From: Candidatus Krumholzibacteriota bacterium
Lineage (GTDB): Bacteria > Krumholzibacteriota > Krumholzibacteriia > JAJRXK01
Length of the DNA: 64,000 nt
NCBI GenBank assembly: GCA_029262065.1
Contig: JAJDAC010000002.1
Coordinates: 186,001-250,000, forward strand
Reading direction: 5' to 3'
Part shown: piece by piece, positions 35,961 through 46,198 of the stretch
Layout: the number at the start of each line of letters is the position of its first letter
Position numbering within the stretch: position 1 is the first letter of the stretch
Program-made: the position numbers and the translations under genes
The notes under the pieces: generated by a model
What the model saw: the letters and a program-made list of their open reading frames with translations, nothing else
Told to the model about the DNA's origin: nothing
The model's database searches: none

Positions 35961-37291
35961 CCGAACAGTTTCTGTACCGCGCGCGCCGCGCGTGGTAACG
36001 CGAACACCAGGACCTTGTCGCCGGCCTCAATGGTGTCTCCGCCCCGGGGAATCACCACCTGGTATGGCTTGATGATCGCACCGACGATTGCGTGACGCGG
36101 GAATTCAAGAGTGTGCAGCGGTTTGTTCAGAATGGAGCTCCCCGCGCGCGCCTCCAGCTCCATGATTTCCGCCTCGTTCTCACGCAGATGGGTAGTGCTC
36201 AGCACGCTGCCCTGGGCAAAGTACCGCATGATGGCGTCGGCGGTGGAAAGACGGGGGCTCACGGCGGCATCCACACCGATGATCGTGGCCAACGGTACGT
36301 AGTTGGGTCGTTTGATGAGGCAAACGGTTTTCTTGGCACCGTGGTAGCGTGCGAGGAGACTGGCCGTGAGGTTCATTTCCTCGTCGTTGCTCACGGCCAC
36401 GAAGCCATCCATGTCGCCAATGCCTTCGCTACGCAGAAGCTCGAGATCGGTAGCGTCGCCGTGTAGGACCAGTGCCTTTTCGAGTCGATTGCTGGCGCGC
36501 AGAGCCCGATCCGAGTCGGCGTCGATGAGCTTCACGGCGATTCCCTCGTTGCCGAGTCTCCGGGCCAGATTGATCCCCGCTCGTGTGGCCCCCAGGATCA
36601 TCACGCTCTCGACCGGTTGCGACGGCACCGTGAAGTATTGGAGGGCATCGGCAATCTTGCCGGTACGGCCCACCACGAACACCTGATCGTTCTCCTGCAA
36701 CACGTCCTCGCCGCAAGGGATGATCGTGTGGTGATCACGCGTGATGGCCGCCACCAAAGCCCAGCGTGACCCAACTTCGAGTTCGATCTCGCGCAGGCTC
36801 TTGTCGACCACCTGGGCTCCAGGACCCACCCTTGCGCCGATGACCTGTACGCGATCATCGGCAAACTCGTAGATGTCCGTCGCCGCTTTCTTGAGCAACA
36901 ACTCGTGGATTTCCTCCACGGCGACGCGATCGGGATTGATCATGGCGTCGATTCCCTCGATGTCACCGCGACCTTTTTCGTAGTAGTCGGAGTTTCGCAC
37001 CCGCGCCAACTTCGTGGGCACGCCGAAGCGCTGTGCCTGCAGGCACGCAAGAATGTTGATTTCGTCGACGTTGGTTACGGCGATAAGGATGTCGGCTTTC
37101 TCCACGCCAACTTCTTGCAGCAAGGCCGCCGAGGCACCGTTGCCTTGCACCACCAGGGCATCGAGATGTTCCTGGGCCTCGGCCACGATCGCCTCGTTGG
37201 CTTCGAGCAGGGTTACGTCGTGCCTGCCCTCGGCCAAGCGTTCGGCCACGATGGAGCCCACCGCACCGGCCCCCACGATGATGATCTTCAC
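35957..37291 (-). CDS. trkA: Trk potassium uptake regulatory subunit
   Basis: A 444-residue cytoplasmic NAD-binding gating protein with two RCK_N and two RCK_C domains. The first Rossmann loop is [19 protein letters not shown]; the second, weaker, is [20 protein letters not shown] 37291 with an AGGGGGA site is chosen because it places the first residue at the Rossmann strand; it forms GTGA with the stop of the aldolase gene. Confidence 0.94.
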   Translation of the reverse strand: MKIIIVGAGAVGSIVAERLAEGRHDVTLLEANEAIVAEAQEHLDALVVQGNGASAALLQEVGVEKADILIAVTNVDEINILACLQAQRFGVPTKLARVRNSDYYEKGRGDIEGIDAMINPDRVAVEEIHELLLKKAATDIYEFADDRVQVIGARVGPGAQVVDKSLREIELEVGSRWALVAAITRDHHTIIPCGEDVLQENDQVFVVGRTGKIADALQYFTVPSQPVESVMILGATRAGINLARRLGNEGIAVKLIDADSDRALRASNRLEKALVLHGDATDLELLRSEGIGDMDGFVAVSNDEEMNLTASLLARYHGAKKTVCLIKRPNYVPLATIIGVDAAVSPRLSTADAIMRYFAQGSVLSTTHLRENEAEIMELEARAGSSILNKPLHTLEFPRHAIVGAIIKPYQVVIPRGGDTIEAGDKVLVFALPRAARAVQKLFG

Positions 37292-38331
37292 CCTGTCCCC
37301 CTTGGTGGCGATATCGCATTGATGGTCGCGACGGCTTGCTCGCACTGGCGCGCGCTCACGTCGCGATGCGTTACCGCCCGCACAAGATCCACGCCCATGG
37401 TCGACATGTGCACGCCCTGCGCGGCCACTGCATCCACCCAACCCGTCGCGGCCCCCAACACCCGGAACAGCACGATGTTGGTTTCTGGTTCACATACCAG
37501 GGACCATTCGCCTCGCTGCACGCCGTGCGCCAGGATGCGAGCGTTGGCGTGGTCGTGCCGAAGGTCCTGGAAATGATGATCAAGCGCGTGGAGGCAAGCG
37601 GCCGTCAGCAATCCGGCCTGACGCATTCCTCCGCCCCATTGTTTGCGACGCCGGTGAGCTTGGGCAATCGTGGCCGCGTCACCCACCAGAGCCGAACCGA
37701 TCGGAGCACCCATGCCCTTGCTGAAGCACACCGAAACGGTATCGGCGCACGACGCCCACTCGGCCATGGATATTCCGCTGGCGACGGCGGCGTTCCACAA
37801 CCGGGCGCCGTCCATGTGAACCCGCATTCCGCGCTCGTTGGCGTGGGTCCGCAGTTCCCGCATTGAATTGAAGTCCGCGACGCGGCCACCCTTGCGGTTG
37901 TGGGTGTTCTCTACGCAAACCAACGAAGGCGGCGCGCAGTGAGGATCATCGGCATTGAGCGCTGGCTCTACCTGGGACCAATCAAGCTCCCCGTCGACGG
38001 TGTCCAGCAAGGTGAGTTGGACACCGCTGAGCGCCGCCGGTGCGCCGGCCTCGTATCTATAGATGTGTGACTCGCTCTCGACCACGACCTGGTCTCCGCG
38101 ATGGGTTTGAACCGCGATGGCGAGCTGGTTGGCCATCGTGCCACTGGGCACGAACAGCGCAGACTCCTTGCCCAGCTCGGACGCTACCCGACGCTGAAAT
38201 TCATTCACGGTGGGATCGTCGCCGAAGACGTCGTCGCCCACGACGGCCTCGGCGATAGCGGTACGCATGGCCGGGGTGGGCCGGGTTACCGTGTCACTAC
38301 GAAGATCGATGGTCGGGTCGGTGGAATCCAT
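37288..38331 (-). CDS. ltaE: Low-specificity L-threonine aldolase
   Basis: PLP enzyme that splits L-threonine or allo-threonine to glycine and acetaldehyde. The 347-residue protein shows [22 protein letters not shown], the PLP-contact [12 protein letters not shown] and the PLP lysine in [13 protein letters not shown]. It is followed by trkA without a gap; no metabolic link is evident. Confidence 0.94.
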   Translation of the reverse strand: MDSTDPTIDLRSDTVTRPTPAMRTAIAEAVVGDDVFGDDPTVNEFQRRVASELGKESALFVPSGTMANQLAIAVQTHRGDQVVVESESHIYRYEAGAPAALSGVQLTLLDTVDGELDWSQVEPALNADDPHCAPPSLVCVENTHNRKGGRVADFNSMRELRTHANERGMRVHMDGARLWNAAVASGISMAEWASCADTVSVCFSKGMGAPIGSALVGDAATIAQAHRRRKQWGGGMRQAGLLTAACLHALDHHFQDLRHDHANARILAHGVQRGEWSLVCEPETNIVLFRVLGAATGWVDAVAAQGVHMSTMGVDLVRAVTHRDVSARQCEQAVATINAISPPRGTG

Positions 38332-38360
38332 GGCCCCGATGGCTCCCCGGGGGGGTGCAT

Positions 38361-38639
38361 TCAGCTGAGGGCCACCCGGTCCTTGAGCATCTTGCTGACC
38401 TTGAATACGGGCACGCGCCGCGCCGGCACCGGAACCGCTTCACCCGTACGGGGGTTCCGCGCCATCCGGGCCTTGCGTTGCTTCACCTTGAACGTACCGA
38501 ACCCGCGAATTTCCAAGTGCTTGCCCTCGGCGAGCGCGGTGCCGATGCGTTTGAGGAAGAGCTCGACCGCCTCGCTGACTTCCTTCTTGGTGAGGCCCGT
38601 CCGCAGAGCGATGTCCTCGACGATATCCTGCTTGGTCAT
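38361..38639 (-). CDS. HU/IHF-family DNA-binding protein
   Basis: A 92-residue histone-like protein that bends DNA. It has the N-terminal [20 protein letters not shown] helices, [16 protein letters not shown] and the arm tip [20 protein letters not shown], including the Pro that intercalates. ATG 38639 is the standard start. It has its own strong promoter and may lead the threonine aldolase-trk run, which starts 29 bases later. Confidence 0.95.
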   Translation of the reverse strand: MTKQDIVEDIALRTGLTKKEVSEAVELFLKRIGTALAEGKHLEIRGFGTFKVKQRKARMARNPRTGEAVPVPARRVPVFKVSKMLKDRVALS

Positions 38640-38678
38640 GGATCCAACCTCTTGACGAAGGGGTGGGCGGTTGCTCAA

Positions 38679-38708
38679 CGAATACGCTGTTCACTAACCT
38701 GTTGTCAA
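38679..38708 (-). promoter_or_regulatory. Sigma-70-type promoter of the HU gene
   Basis: On the minus strand a perfect TTGACA (38708-38703) and TATTCG (38684-38679) with an 18-base spacer, 40 bases upstream of the HU start codon. Confidence 0.6.
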
Positions 38709-38893
38709 CATCGACTTTAGGGCGCAACCCGGACCCAACTCGAGGTTTCTCGCAAACCGCGCGCCAGCTCGGCCACGTCGAGCCAGATTGCATGATCCCA
38801 GCGACCGCCGATGCCCCCGGTGGATGCCAGGAGGGGTAATCCAACCTCATACGCTCCAATAGCTTAGGAGAATCCCCGGGCGCTTTGGGGTCG

Positions 38894-38909
38894 TGGTACG
38901 CCGCTTGCG
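38894..38909 (+). promoter_or_regulatory. Sigma-54-type promoter (-24/-12) before the FnIII lipoprotein gene
   Basis: TGGTACG-CCGC-TTGCG: GG and GC are exactly ten bases apart and both boxes match the TGGYACG / TTGC consensus except for the last base. Predicted start near 38920 leaves a leader of about 130 bases. Confidence 0.55.
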
Positions 38910-38956
38910 AAAAGGCGGGGAGTCGCGGGGAAGGGCTCTCCTTTCTCAGAAGGCCA

Positions 38957-39019
38957 CCACGACTGGATCGTGGATTCTTCCGCAACGAACACCATGCATC
39001 GGTCCCGGCTCGCCGGGAC
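38957..39019 (+). repeat. Two perfect hairpins in the lipoprotein 5' leader
   Basis: CCACGA-CTGGA-TCGTGG (38957-38973) and GTCCCGG-CTCG-CCGGGAC (39002-39019). The second ends 30 bases before the start codon and leaves the ribosome site free. Role unknown; they may stabilise the message. Confidence 0.5.
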
Positions 39020-39048
39020 ACTGAATTGACACCGGAGGTACCCTGACC

Positions 39049-39495
39049 ATGGCGAATTTTCGAAGCGCCCTGATTCTGATAGCGATCGCCAGCCTACTCG
39101 CAGCATTCGCAGTGGGTTGCAGCAGCGATGAGAGCAATCTCAACAGCCCGATCAACGTCGATACGGTCCCGCCGGCCATTCCTGGCGGCATCAGCGCGGC
39201 CGTGGCCACGATGGATGCCAGCCAAGCCGGCGTTCGTCTCACCTGGGACGCCAACGTGACCGACCCCGACCTGGCGGGATACACGGTGTACCGCAGCGAT
39301 AGCTCGGGCTCCGGGTTCCGGGCCGCCCACACGTCGCCGATCACGAGCAACGAGTGGACGGACATGCATGTGCAGCCGTCGCGCACCTACTACTATCGCG
39401 TGACCTCGATCGACTCGAGCAACAATGAGAGCGCCACCTCGCTTTCGTTCCAGGTGAGTGTGCCCAGCACGCTGCCCGACCTCGAACGTAACTAA
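39049..39495 (+). CDS. Lipoprotein with fibronectin type III domain
   Basis: A 148-residue lipoprotein. The hydrophobic signal ends in the lipobox FAVGC with Cys24 as the lipidated residue. Residues about 40-135 form one FnIII domain (GVRLTWDANVTDPDLAGYTV, YYYRVTSID). ATG 39049 follows GGAGG. The gene stands alone between a sigma-54-like promoter and a terminator. Probably a surface or periplasmic binding protein; partner unknown. Confidence 0.85.
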   Translation: MANFRSALILIAIASLLAAFAVGCSSDESNLNSPINVDTVPPAIPGGISAAVATMDASQAGVRLTWDANVTDPDLAGYTVYRSDSSGSGFRAAHTSPITSNEWTDMHVQPSRTYYYRVTSIDSSNNESATSLSFQVSVPSTLPDLERN

Positions 39496-39528
39496 CCAAA
39501 CGGCGCGTAACATCGCCCGTGGCGGAAT

Positions 39529-39556
39529 AGCCCCGGCCTCATCGGCCGGGGCTTTC
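39529..39556 (+). terminator. Rho-independent terminator after the lipoprotein gene
   Basis: Ten-base perfect stem AGCCCCGGCC / GGCCGGGGCT with a five-base loop, then a T-rich stretch. Confidence 0.88.
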
Positions 39557-39584
39557 TCTTTGCCGCCGAGTTGAAGTGGCGCAT

Positions 39585-39600
39585 TGGTACGACTTTCGCT
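39585..39600 (+). promoter_or_regulatory. Sigma-54-type promoter before the TPR operon
   Basis: TGGTACG-ACTT-TCGCT with the required ten bases between GG and GC. The -24 box is identical to the one at 38894; the -12 box has one mismatch. Predicted start near 39611. Confidence 0.45.
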
Positions 39601-39692
39601 GCATGAGCCTCGGACGGGTTTACGGGGGGACATTTTTTCCTGCCCGTCCAACCCCATCGACTTGAAGTAGACGTCCTGGATTCGGGGGAAAC

Positions 39693-42600
39693 ATGGGTCA
39701 CAATCTGGAGAAGAATCTCAAGAAGATTCAGGGCATGAGGGCCAAAGGGCAGCTCGAGAAGGCCCTCAAGCAGCTCCAGGACTGGGCGCGCAAGCACCCC
39801 GATACGCCTCACTATCTGTACGAAGCGTCCATGGTGGCGTTCGACATGGGCGACTACGGCGTTGGTCTCACGTCCCTGAAAAATCTGCTGCGTGCGATTC
39901 CCGATACGCGGGAACGCGTGCTCAAGGCGTGTTCCCAACGCTTCGAGGAACGCCCCGCCCTGGCCCTTGGCGAATTTCTGGTAGAAAACTTCCTGGCTGA
40001 GGAACGACTCGACGACGCGCTCGAGACGATCGTTCGACTGGACCCGGAACAACTGCAGGTCTTCGCCCGCAAGATCTCGCTGAAACACCGGTCCATGGTG
40101 GCAACCCCCCAGGCAAATACGACCCTGCTTCGGCAGAGTCACCTCATGATGTACTGCGCCGCACACGCCATGCGCGACACGCCCAACGCGGCGGCCGCCA
40201 TCGACGGGCTTATCGACCTGCAGCCCGAGCGCATCGACGAGTGGATCCAACTGTGCCAGCGCGAGCTGCAACAAACGCCACAGTCCGATCACCTGAAGGC
40301 TACGATGGGCAAGGCGTTGTGCGCCGCCAATCGCATTGGCGAGGGATCGAGGATGCTGGCCAGCTACGCGGCTCGAAATGCCGATCAGGCCCCGGAACTG
40401 TTGGAGCGGGTGCGACGCCTGGAACCGTCGAAGAAGGAGCGAGGGCGTTGGCTGAAGAGCGTCGGCGACCTGGCCCTACTGGCCGGAAACGGTGAACTGG
40501 CCGCCCAGTCCTACCTGGACACGGCCGACGCCGACCCCAGCCTGCGCGATGAGCTGCTCGAACGGCTCGAGACCATGGAAGAGCCCACGAATCCCGAGGC
40601 TCTGAGCGCTCTCATGAAGCTGCGCCTACGACTGGTGGTGGTGAAAGGCGACTACAACGCATTGCCGCCCTTGCTCGAACGCATTCGCGCGGAAAACATG
40701 GCCAACGAGGCCGAGATTCGCAGCCTGCTGGGGGAGAACCAGTCCGCGTCCGCCGAAAAGCCCACCGCCCTGCTACTCATCCAGATCGAAGCCGCGCTTC
40801 ACGCCGGCGACCTACGCGCCGCGACCAACCACATCTCCCAGGTGCCCGACCACGAAGAACACTCCTTGCACAAGATCCTGCGCGTCATCGAGAAGCTGGT
40901 GCCGCAGGAAGAGAGCCCCCGACAGTTGGAGTGGTTCGCACTGCTGGCGGTTCTTCAGGGACGTATCGGTGACGCTACCGGAACCAGCTACACACTGACC
41001 CGGCTGTGGACGCAACGCGGTGAGAGCGCCGAGCTGTTCGCCATCACCGACAGTTGCCTGCAGAAAGTCGCGCCGACCGCCGACCTTCTGGCGGTGTACT
41101 TGCCGGCGGCTCTGCGTGCTTCGCGCCAGGGCTCCGCGCTCCAGCATCTGGAGAACGCGCTGCGGGAAGGTGGCGAAGACGAGGAACTGGTCGACGCGCT
41201 GTCGACCGCGGTGGGCGACGCGCCGGAAGTGTCCGCCGACATGCTCAAGCTGCTCGATCACCTGGACCCAGCATTGGGCGCGAAAAGCAAGCTGCGCTAT
41301 CCCACGGCCCTGGCCGCATTGGCGTGCGGCGAATACGCGCGCGCCATGCCCGAAATCTCCGTGCTGCTGATGACCCAGCCGCAACTGGCCCCCGAAGTCA
41401 CCGAGCACGTGAACCGTGCTCTTCTGGAGTCGCCCGCCAACGCCGACCTAAATCTGGGCGCCTACGAAATCCTGGCCGAAGCGGGCGAGATAGAACAGGC
41501 CGCCAGTTGTCTGGGACGCGCCATCGCCGCCGACCCTGGCCGGATCGAACAACTGAGCCGCAACTTCGACGACCTCCTGGAGAAGAGTCCCGACAACGTC
41601 GAACTGTGGCGCAGCTACGCTGACGCCCTGTACTCCACCGGACGTTTCGATCAACTGGGCGCGGTATGCCAACGCGCCGCGCGGGTTCTTCCCGCCGCCA
41701 GCCAGACCCACTTCCGCTTGCTGCAGGCTCGCGTTCTGGTCGAAGACGGTCGCCTCACCCCCGCGCTGTCCATCGTCAGTGAACTGATGAGTCGCGAGCA
41801 GGCCGATCTGGACCGCGTGCGAGATATCCTGCTCGACGTGATTGCGGCCAACCCCATGAGCGCGCAGGCCCACCTACTGTTGGGCGATGCATGTTTCAGG
41901 GCCAAGGACGTGGACGAGGCCATCGTTGCGTACCAACAAGCGGTGAAGTCCGACGACGAACTTCAGGCCTCGATCAACGAGCGCCTGCAGAAACTGGCTG
42001 CCCTACCTTCGACGCAAGCCAAGCATCTGGTGCTCATTGCCAACTACCATTGCCGCAACAACACGTACGAGCCGGCGGCCGAGGCCTTCGCGCGTGCGCT
42101 GCAGATGGACGAAGCCCACGCCGACCGGATCCTCGGTGATACGTCGCGTCAGCTGGCACAGCCTGACTGTCCGGTGTCGCTACTGTTGGTCGGCGCCCGC
42201 GCCGCACGATTGGCCAGCAATGTAGAGCTGGCGTGTGATCTACTCGCGCGCGTCGACGAAAAAGACAACCGTCGCTTCGAGAACCTGCTGAGCGAGTACC
42301 GCAAATTGGGCGAAGCATTCCCCGGTGAACTGCTTCCCATTCGATACGCCGCCCGCGTCTTGTTGGCGCACGATGCGCCCGACGCGGCCGCCCAGATCGT
42401 ACTGGACGTGAGTCAGAACTCGGCCTACGACCTGGAACAACGCATCGAATCGCTGCGTGAATTCCAGCGCAAGTCAGAAGACCCTCGCCTACCGCTGAGC
42501 CTGGCCCGGCTGCTGAGCCAGAAGGGATCGCACGATCAAGCCGTGCAGTGCGTGCGCGACGCGCTCGAAAACCTGATGCTCGACCCCGAAGAAGCCTCGT

Positions 42601-43550
42601 TGGTGAGCGAAGAACTGATGGTTCGTGCACCGCACGTGCCCCAGATCGGTCTGTTGCGGCACGATGTACTCATGCGCGCGGGCAGTGTGAACGAAGCCCT
42701 GCACGCGTTGCCCGAGCCCGCCAGCATGGAAGACAATGAACAAACGGAGATCAGCGAGCGACTGGCGGCCCAGTTTCGCCGCACGCTGGCCGACCCGATT
42801 CTGGCGCACCGCTTTGCCGATTCACTTCGTCGTCAGGGACGCATCGAGGACGCCATCCGCGCGCTGCGCACCGCCGCCGAAACGGTTCCGCTGGAAGACG
42901 CGCACCCGCTGTGGACCGAGCTGGCCCGCACCCTCCACGACGCGGGTCGCCCGCAAGAGTGCCGCGAAGTCCTTGAAGACCTTTCGGCCTCCGTCGAAGA
43001 TCGACGCCACTTCTATCAAATGTTTGCCGACTGGACCAGCCGTCGCCTTCACGTCGAGAGCGACGCGTTGGCCAAGCGCCTGGAACGCGATCCCGACTCG
43101 GCCGAGGTGTCCTTCCAGTTGGCCGAAACGCTTTTGCAGCAAGACCGCGCGCGAGAAGTGCCCGCCGTCTTGTTCAAGATCTTCTCGACGCCCGAACAGC
43201 GCGCCCACCGGGCCTGCCTACTCGCGCGTGCATACCTCGATCAGGACCAGGTCGAGCTCGCCCAGGCGGTGCTCGATCCGATGGCCAACGAATCCCAGGC
43301 CACATCCCAGGACCTCGCACAGATCCAGTTCTATCTGGCCGAGTGCGCCGGTCGCATGGGGCGCTGGGGCGAATCCCACGCGCGATTCCTGGACCTTGTC
43401 GAGAGCCCAGAGCTGGGTTCGAAGGCTCAACAAAGGGCCACCGAGGCCTATTCCCACTATCTGGCCGATACGGCGGGTGAATACTGCGCCGTGATCTCGA
43501 AAGTCAGCACCCTGGCTCCCCACGGCGAGTCCCTCAAGGAGACGACATGA
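39693..43550 (+). CDS. Giant tetratricopeptide-repeat protein
   Basis: A 1285-residue, mostly helical protein without a signal peptide or membrane helix. TPR-like pairs with the A/L/G/Y/A/P pattern recur along its length, for example KGQLEKALKQLQDWARKHPD near the N-terminus, GEIEQAASCLGRAIAADPGR mid-protein and AKDVDEAIVAYQQAVKSD at about 745-765. It is therefore probably a cytoplasmic superhelical scaffold. ATG 39693 follows GGGGG. It overlaps the next gene in an ATGA, and that gene also encodes TPRs, so the two proteins probably act together. No catalytic domain is seen and no specific function is assigned. Confidence 0.88.
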   Translation: MGHNLEKNLKKIQGMRAKGQLEKALKQLQDWARKHPDTPHYLYEASMVAFDMGDYGVGLTSLKNLLRAIPDTRERVLKACSQRFEERPALALGEFLVENFLAEERLDDALETIVRLDPEQLQVFARKISLKHRSMVATPQANTTLLRQSHLMMYCAAHAMRDTPNAAAAIDGLIDLQPERIDEWIQLCQRELQQTPQSDHLKATMGKALCAANRIGEGSRMLASYAARNADQAPELLERVRRLEPSKKERGRWLKSVGDLALLAGNGELAAQSYLDTADADPSLRDELLERLETMEEPTNPEALSALMKLRLRLVVVKGDYNALPPLLERIRAENMANEAEIRSLLGENQSASAEKPTALLLIQIEAALHAGDLRAATNHISQVPDHEEHSLHKILRVIEKLVPQEESPRQLEWFALLAVLQGRIGDATGTSYTLTRLWTQRGESAELFAITDSCLQKVAPTADLLAVYLPAALRASRQGSALQHLENALREGGEDEELVDALSTAVGDAPEVSADMLKLLDHLDPALGAKSKLRYPTALAALACGEYARAMPEISVLLMTQPQLAPEVTEHVNRALLESPANADLNLGAYEILAEAGEIEQAASCLGRAIAADPGRIEQLSRNFDDLLEKSPDNVELWRSYADALYSTGRFDQLGAVCQRAARVLPAASQTHFRLLQARVLVEDGRLTPALSIVSELMSREQADLDRVRDILLDVIAANPMSAQAHLLLGDACFRAKDVDEAIVAYQQAVKSDDELQASINERLQKLAALPSTQAKHLVLIANYHCRNNTYEPAAEAFARALQMDEAHADRILGDTSRQLAQPDCPVSLLLVGARAARLASNVELACDLLARVDEKDNRRFENLLSEYRKLGEAFPGELLPIRYAARVLLAHDAPDAAAQIVLDVSQNSAYDLEQRIESLREFQRKSEDPRLPLSLARLLSQKGSHDQAVQCVRDALENLMLDPEEASLVSEELMVRAPHVPQIGLLRHDVLMRAGSVNEALHALPEPASMEDNEQTEISERLAAQFRRTLADPILAHRFADSLRRQGRIEDAIRALRTAAETVPLEDAHPLWTELARTLHDAGRPQECREVLEDLSASVEDRRHFYQMFADWTSRRLHVESDALAKRLERDPDSAEVSFQLAETLLQQDRAREVPAVLFKIFSTPEQRAHRACLLARAYLDQDQVELAQAVLDPMANESQATSQDLAQIQFYLAECAGRMGRWGESHARFLDLVESPELGSKAQQRATEAYSHYLADTAGEYCAVISKVSTLAPHGESLKETT

Positions 43551-45082
43551 ACGACGAAATCCGAGACCGCGACGAGAATCGTACCGAGGTGTTGAGCCAC
43601 CCCGGGCCCGAAGTTGATCGGGACGAGGGCTCGAGCAACGACGCCATTCCGCTGGTCATGGGTGCCATGGAGAGACTTGCTTCAGCCACTGACCAGGCCA
43701 ACGATCAGGTGCGTCAGCAGCTGACCGATCTGCGCAAGGAGATGCGTCGCGAACTCGAAGATAGCCAACGCCGGATGCAGCGCATCCAGGAAGATGGCCT
43801 GAACGAGATCCGCGACGCCGCGGGCGGAGCGACCCAACTGCTTGAGCAGACTTCCGAGGAGTTCTCGCAGGCGGGCAAGGGGCGTGACCAGGCCATCCGT
43901 ACGGCCATGGCCGAGGGCCTGGACAACGTCATCGAGCAACTCGACAAGACGCTGCAATCGCACACCAACAAGCTGCAGTCGCAATTCGATGATCGCCTGC
44001 AGGACGGACTGAAGGATCTGCGCGACCAGATGGAACAGTTGGGCAAGGACGTCACAAAAGCGACTCGCGAATCGCAGTCCACCTTGGACAAGGTCGACTC
44101 GACGCTGGCCGACATCCGCCAGGATCTTGATAAGAAGACCTCGGCCCTGGAAAAGAAGCTCGGTGACCTGAGCAGCGACAACCAGAGCGCCAGTGAAGCC
44201 ATCAAGCAGGAACTGGCCGAGACACGCAGCGACGTAAAACGCGAACTCGAGTCCGCCAAGGACGCCAGCCACAAGGCCAACGATTCGCAACAGACCCAAC
44301 TACGCGAAAACCTCGAGTCGGCCCGTTCACAATGGGACGAACAATGGAACTCGTTGCGTAGCCACGTGGACGAACAACAGAGTCAGCTCGAGGGAAGCTT
44401 GTCGCAGTGGCGCGACGAGCAGGGCCGTCGGGTCGATGCGCTGGAAGAAGAGGGTCGCCGTCTGGGCGAGCTGAGCCAGCGCCTGGAAACGAACCACACC
44501 GAGATGATGGGCTTCTTCGACGAAGAACGAAGTCGCGCCAAGGAACGCGAGATCGAAGCGAACCGAGAAGAGGCGCGTCGCCTGAACAACGCCGGCGTGA
44601 GCCGTTACCACTCGGGTGATTTCGAGCAAGCCGTGAACATGTTCGAGAAAGCCGTCGGGAAAGACCCTCGTTTCGCCGAAGCCTTCAACAACATGGGGCT
44701 GGCGCTGACCGAGATGGACCGCCACGAGGATGCCACGGTGGCGTTCGAAACCGCCATCGAGATCAAGCCCGAACTGGGTCCTGGCTACAACAACCTGGGC
44801 TACGTTCTGTTCAAGCAACAGAACTACGAAGCCGCCATCGAGATGTACAAGGAAGCCATCGGTCACAGCCACGACACCAGCGCCGCGTACACGAACCTGG
44901 GCAATGCCTACCAGCAATTGGCGAAGACCGACCAGGCCGTGGAATCGTGGAAGAAAGCGCTGCAAGCTGACCCCACGAACGAACGCGCGGCGCGCTATCT
45001 GGAACGCCACACCGCCGGCGTGGCCAGCGACGACATGGTGGTTCAGTCGGCCGACGATCGTCCCGACGAGGTACTGGACTGA
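43547..45082 (+). CDS. Coiled-coil and TPR protein, partner of the giant TPR protein
   Basis: A 511-residue protein. Residues about 35-335 are a long, highly charged coiled coil with many Q, E, K and D (for example LRKEMRRELEDSQRRMQRIQ), resembling apolipoprotein-like or SMC-like rods. Residues about 345-480 hold four canonical TPRs (NNAGVSRYHSGDFEQAVNMF, FNNMGLALTEMDRHEDATVA, YNNLGYVLFKQQNYEAAIEM, YTNLGNAYQQLAKTDQAVES). No signal peptide. The start has AAGGAG upstream. Its last 40 bases overlap the end of the convergent glycosyltransferase gene. Confidence 0.88.
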   Translation: MNDEIRDRDENRTEVLSHPGPEVDRDEGSSNDAIPLVMGAMERLASATDQANDQVRQQLTDLRKEMRRELEDSQRRMQRIQEDGLNEIRDAAGGATQLLEQTSEEFSQAGKGRDQAIRTAMAEGLDNVIEQLDKTLQSHTNKLQSQFDDRLQDGLKDLRDQMEQLGKDVTKATRESQSTLDKVDSTLADIRQDLDKKTSALEKKLGDLSSDNQSASEAIKQELAETRSDVKRELESAKDASHKANDSQQTQLRENLESARSQWDEQWNSLRSHVDEQQSQLEGSLSQWRDEQGRRVDALEEEGRRLGELSQRLETNHTEMMGFFDEERSRAKEREIEANREEARRLNNAGVSRYHSGDFEQAVNMFEKAVGKDPRFAEAFNNMGLALTEMDRHEDATVAFETAIEIKPELGPGYNNLGYVLFKQQNYEAAIEMYKEAIGHSHDTSAAYTNLGNAYQQLAKTDQAVESWKKALQADPTNERAARYLERHTAGVASDDMVVQSADDRPDEVLD

Positions 45083-46185
45083 CGCCGACGCTGGTCGAGG
45101 GCCGACAGAACATCGTGAACGGTGAGACCGGCCATGGTTCCATCGGGACTCTGCAGGCTCACGAGTTGGTTGCTCGGCGGTGACCACTCGCTGGCCGGCG
45201 TAGGACCGAACAAAGCTACCGTGGGTGTACCCATGGCGCCGGCCACGTGCATGACGCCAGTGTCGTTTACCAGCGCCAGATCGGCTCGCGCCAGAACGGC
45301 CGCCACGACGGCCAGGGATACATCGCGGAGCACCGGGATCGGTCCGTCGGCACCCTCGTCTACATGGCGAAGCGTGGCCGCGGTGGCCGGACCATCGACC
45401 GGTCCTTCGATCAAGAACACCGTGAATCCCTTCGACCGCGCCCAGGTCACCGCCGCCGCGAAACGTTCTCCTGGCCACTGATTGCCCACCTTACCCGCAC
45501 CGGGATGAGCCGCGAACAACGGCCCCGACCCCAAGCCCGCAAGGAACGACGCGGCTCGCCGTTCGGCTTCCGCCGGCGGCACGAACGTCGTGTCACGCCC
45601 GGCCGAAGCGATGCCCACGGCCGCTAGGGGAACCAGTCCGTGGTCAACCGCGTGTATTCCGGTTTCGTACACGGCGGGCATCTCGAGGTTGTACAGCCAA
45701 CGCGAGAAGCTCCAGCCAAATGGCGTGCTATCACCACCAATGAGAATCCGCGCGCCGCTGAGCATCGCCAGCCAGGCCGACGTACCGCTGAAGCTCACGG
45801 TGTTCAACACCACGGCCAGGTCGGCCGAAAACCCTCTGAGTTCGCGCCAGAACATTCGAATGCGAGACAGACTGGTGCGCAACGAGACCTTGTCGAAAAC
45901 GAGCACACGATCGATGTCCGGGTTCCCCGCCACTACCTGGTGATTGATAGGCGCGGTGATGAGCATCGTCTCGCACCCGGGGAACGCGCGTCGAATGGCC
46001 CGTAGCGCCGGCGTGGCGCACAGCATGTCGCCCATCTGGTTGTGCTGGCGCACGATCAGGATTCGACGCGGTTGGCTGGCACGAATGGCGTCCATGTCCA
46101 TTTTGGGACGCCGGAAGAACGGCCTCAGGAGTACTTCGACGACCCGTTTGAGGTATCGATCGCGGCGGCGGTTGATGCGGCCCAT
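45043..46185 (-). CDS. Glycosyltransferase family 9 (heptosyltransferase-like)
   Basis: A 380-residue GT-B enzyme like those that add heptose to the lipopolysaccharide core. The N-terminal RILIVRQHNQMGDMLCATPA is the acceptor-side signature; the donor-side motif is NDTGVMHVAGAMGTP followed by VALFGPTPASEW. ATG 46185 is preceded by a GGGCGGG stretch and lies 13 bases after rsgA. The 3' end overlaps the convergent TPR gene by 40 bases, with no room for a terminator. Sugar specificity is not known. Confidence 0.9.
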   Translation of the reverse strand: MGRINRRRDRYLKRVVEVLLRPFFRRPKMDMDAIRASQPRRILIVRQHNQMGDMLCATPALRAIRRAFPGCETMLITAPINHQVVAGNPDIDRVLVFDKVSLRTSLSRIRMFWRELRGFSADLAVVLNTVSFSGTSAWLAMLSGARILIGGDSTPFGWSFSRWLYNLEMPAVYETGIHAVDHGLVPLAAVGIASAGRDTTFVPPAEAERRAASFLAGLGSGPLFAAHPGAGKVGNQWPGERFAAAVTWARSKGFTVFLIEGPVDGPATAATLRHVDEGADGPIPVLRDVSLAVVAAVLARADLALVNDTGVMHVAGAMGTPTVALFGPTPASEWSPPSNQLVSLQSPDGTMAGLTVHDVLSALDQRRRQSSTSSGRSSAD

Positions 46186-46198
46186 CGTCCCGCCCTTG

